From: Aquamicrobium defluvii
GTDB lineage: Bacteria; Pseudomonadota; Alphaproteobacteria; Rhizobiales; Rhizobiaceae
Direction: 5' to 3'
DNA: 32,230 bases
Assembly: GCF_004363725.1 (NCBI RefSeq)
Contig: NZ_SNZF01000039.1
Location: 1 to 32,230 of the forward strand
Below, piece after piece: positions 32,172-32,230 of this stretch. Under the pieces are notes generated by a model, which was not told the origin of the DNA, ran no database searches, and worked only from the letters and a program-made list of their open reading frames with translations. How positions within the stretch are numbered: the stretch's first letter is position 1; each line of letters opens with the position of its first letter. The position numbers and the translations under genes were made by a program.

Positions 32172-32230
32172 GGCGTAGCGGTTTTGAGGACGGCGTTTGC
32201 GGTTACGACCAGCCTGCGTGCGCCTGCAAT

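Overview
The window looks like an ordinary chromosomal stretch from a GC-rich alphaproteobacterium of the Hyphomicrobiales (Rhizobiales), most like the Brucella/Mesorhizobium/Phyllobacterium side of the order. This rests on gene content and order: pdhC-lpd followed by lipA, fused ispDF next to cinA, dusB (nifR3)-ntrB-ntrC-ntrY-ntrX, divK-pleD with a DUF3572 gene upstream, and fabD-fabG-acpP-fabF-mltG-yicC-gmk. I see no rRNA, tRNA, CRISPR array, insertion sequence or prophage. The assignment is by recognition only; no search was run.

Layout. (1) 1-4741, plus strand: the end of pdhC (pyruvate dehydrogenase E2), an SGNH hydrolase, a GNAT acetyltransferase, lpd (E3), a small GlsB/YeaQ-type membrane protein behind a match to a general-stress (EcfG) promoter, lipA and a START/COQ10-like ratA gene. 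E2 and E3 are lipoate-dependent and LipA makes lipoate, so this is a PDH/lipoylation block. (2) 4714-6485, minus strand: cinA and ispDF, sharing an ATGA overlap. (3) 6625-13990, plus strand: dusB-ntrB-ntrC with ATGA overlaps, then ntrY-ntrX overlapping by 11 nt. These are two nitrogen/redox-type two-component systems, each with its own upstream control region. (4) 14229-18485: small single genes (RlpA-like, glyoxalase I, double cold-shock protein, DUF192 protein, alpha/beta hydrolase, HAD hydrolase, DUF3572). (5) 18727-20468: divK-pleD, for cell-cycle and cyclic-di-GMP signalling. (6) 20799-23488, minus strand: a complete BLUF blue-light sensor, rpmG (55 aa) with clear promoter and terminator, and an LtaS/sulfatase-family membrane enzyme. 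(7) 23724-30097, plus strand: fatty-acid synthesis genes, then mltG, yicC and gmk. (8) 30098-32230: an apparent coding remnant, then minus-strand MmcQ/YjbR, DUF1697 and beta-propeller genes.

Most of the novelty is in control DNA, not in new gene families. The points most worth a second look are three TGTCA-type PhoB half-sites in exact 11-bp register beside the start of the LtaS-like gene; a GGAAC-N17-CGTT promoter in front of the GlsB-like gene; a BLUF photosensor with all expected flavin-pocket residues, tail to tail with the diguanylate cyclase pleD; a perfect 8-bp stem-loop just ahead of divK; a hairpin covering the ribosome-binding site of the RlpA-like gene; and a perfect 14-bp palindrome between ispDF and dusB. 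I did not find convincing evidence of a wholly undescribed multi-gene system.
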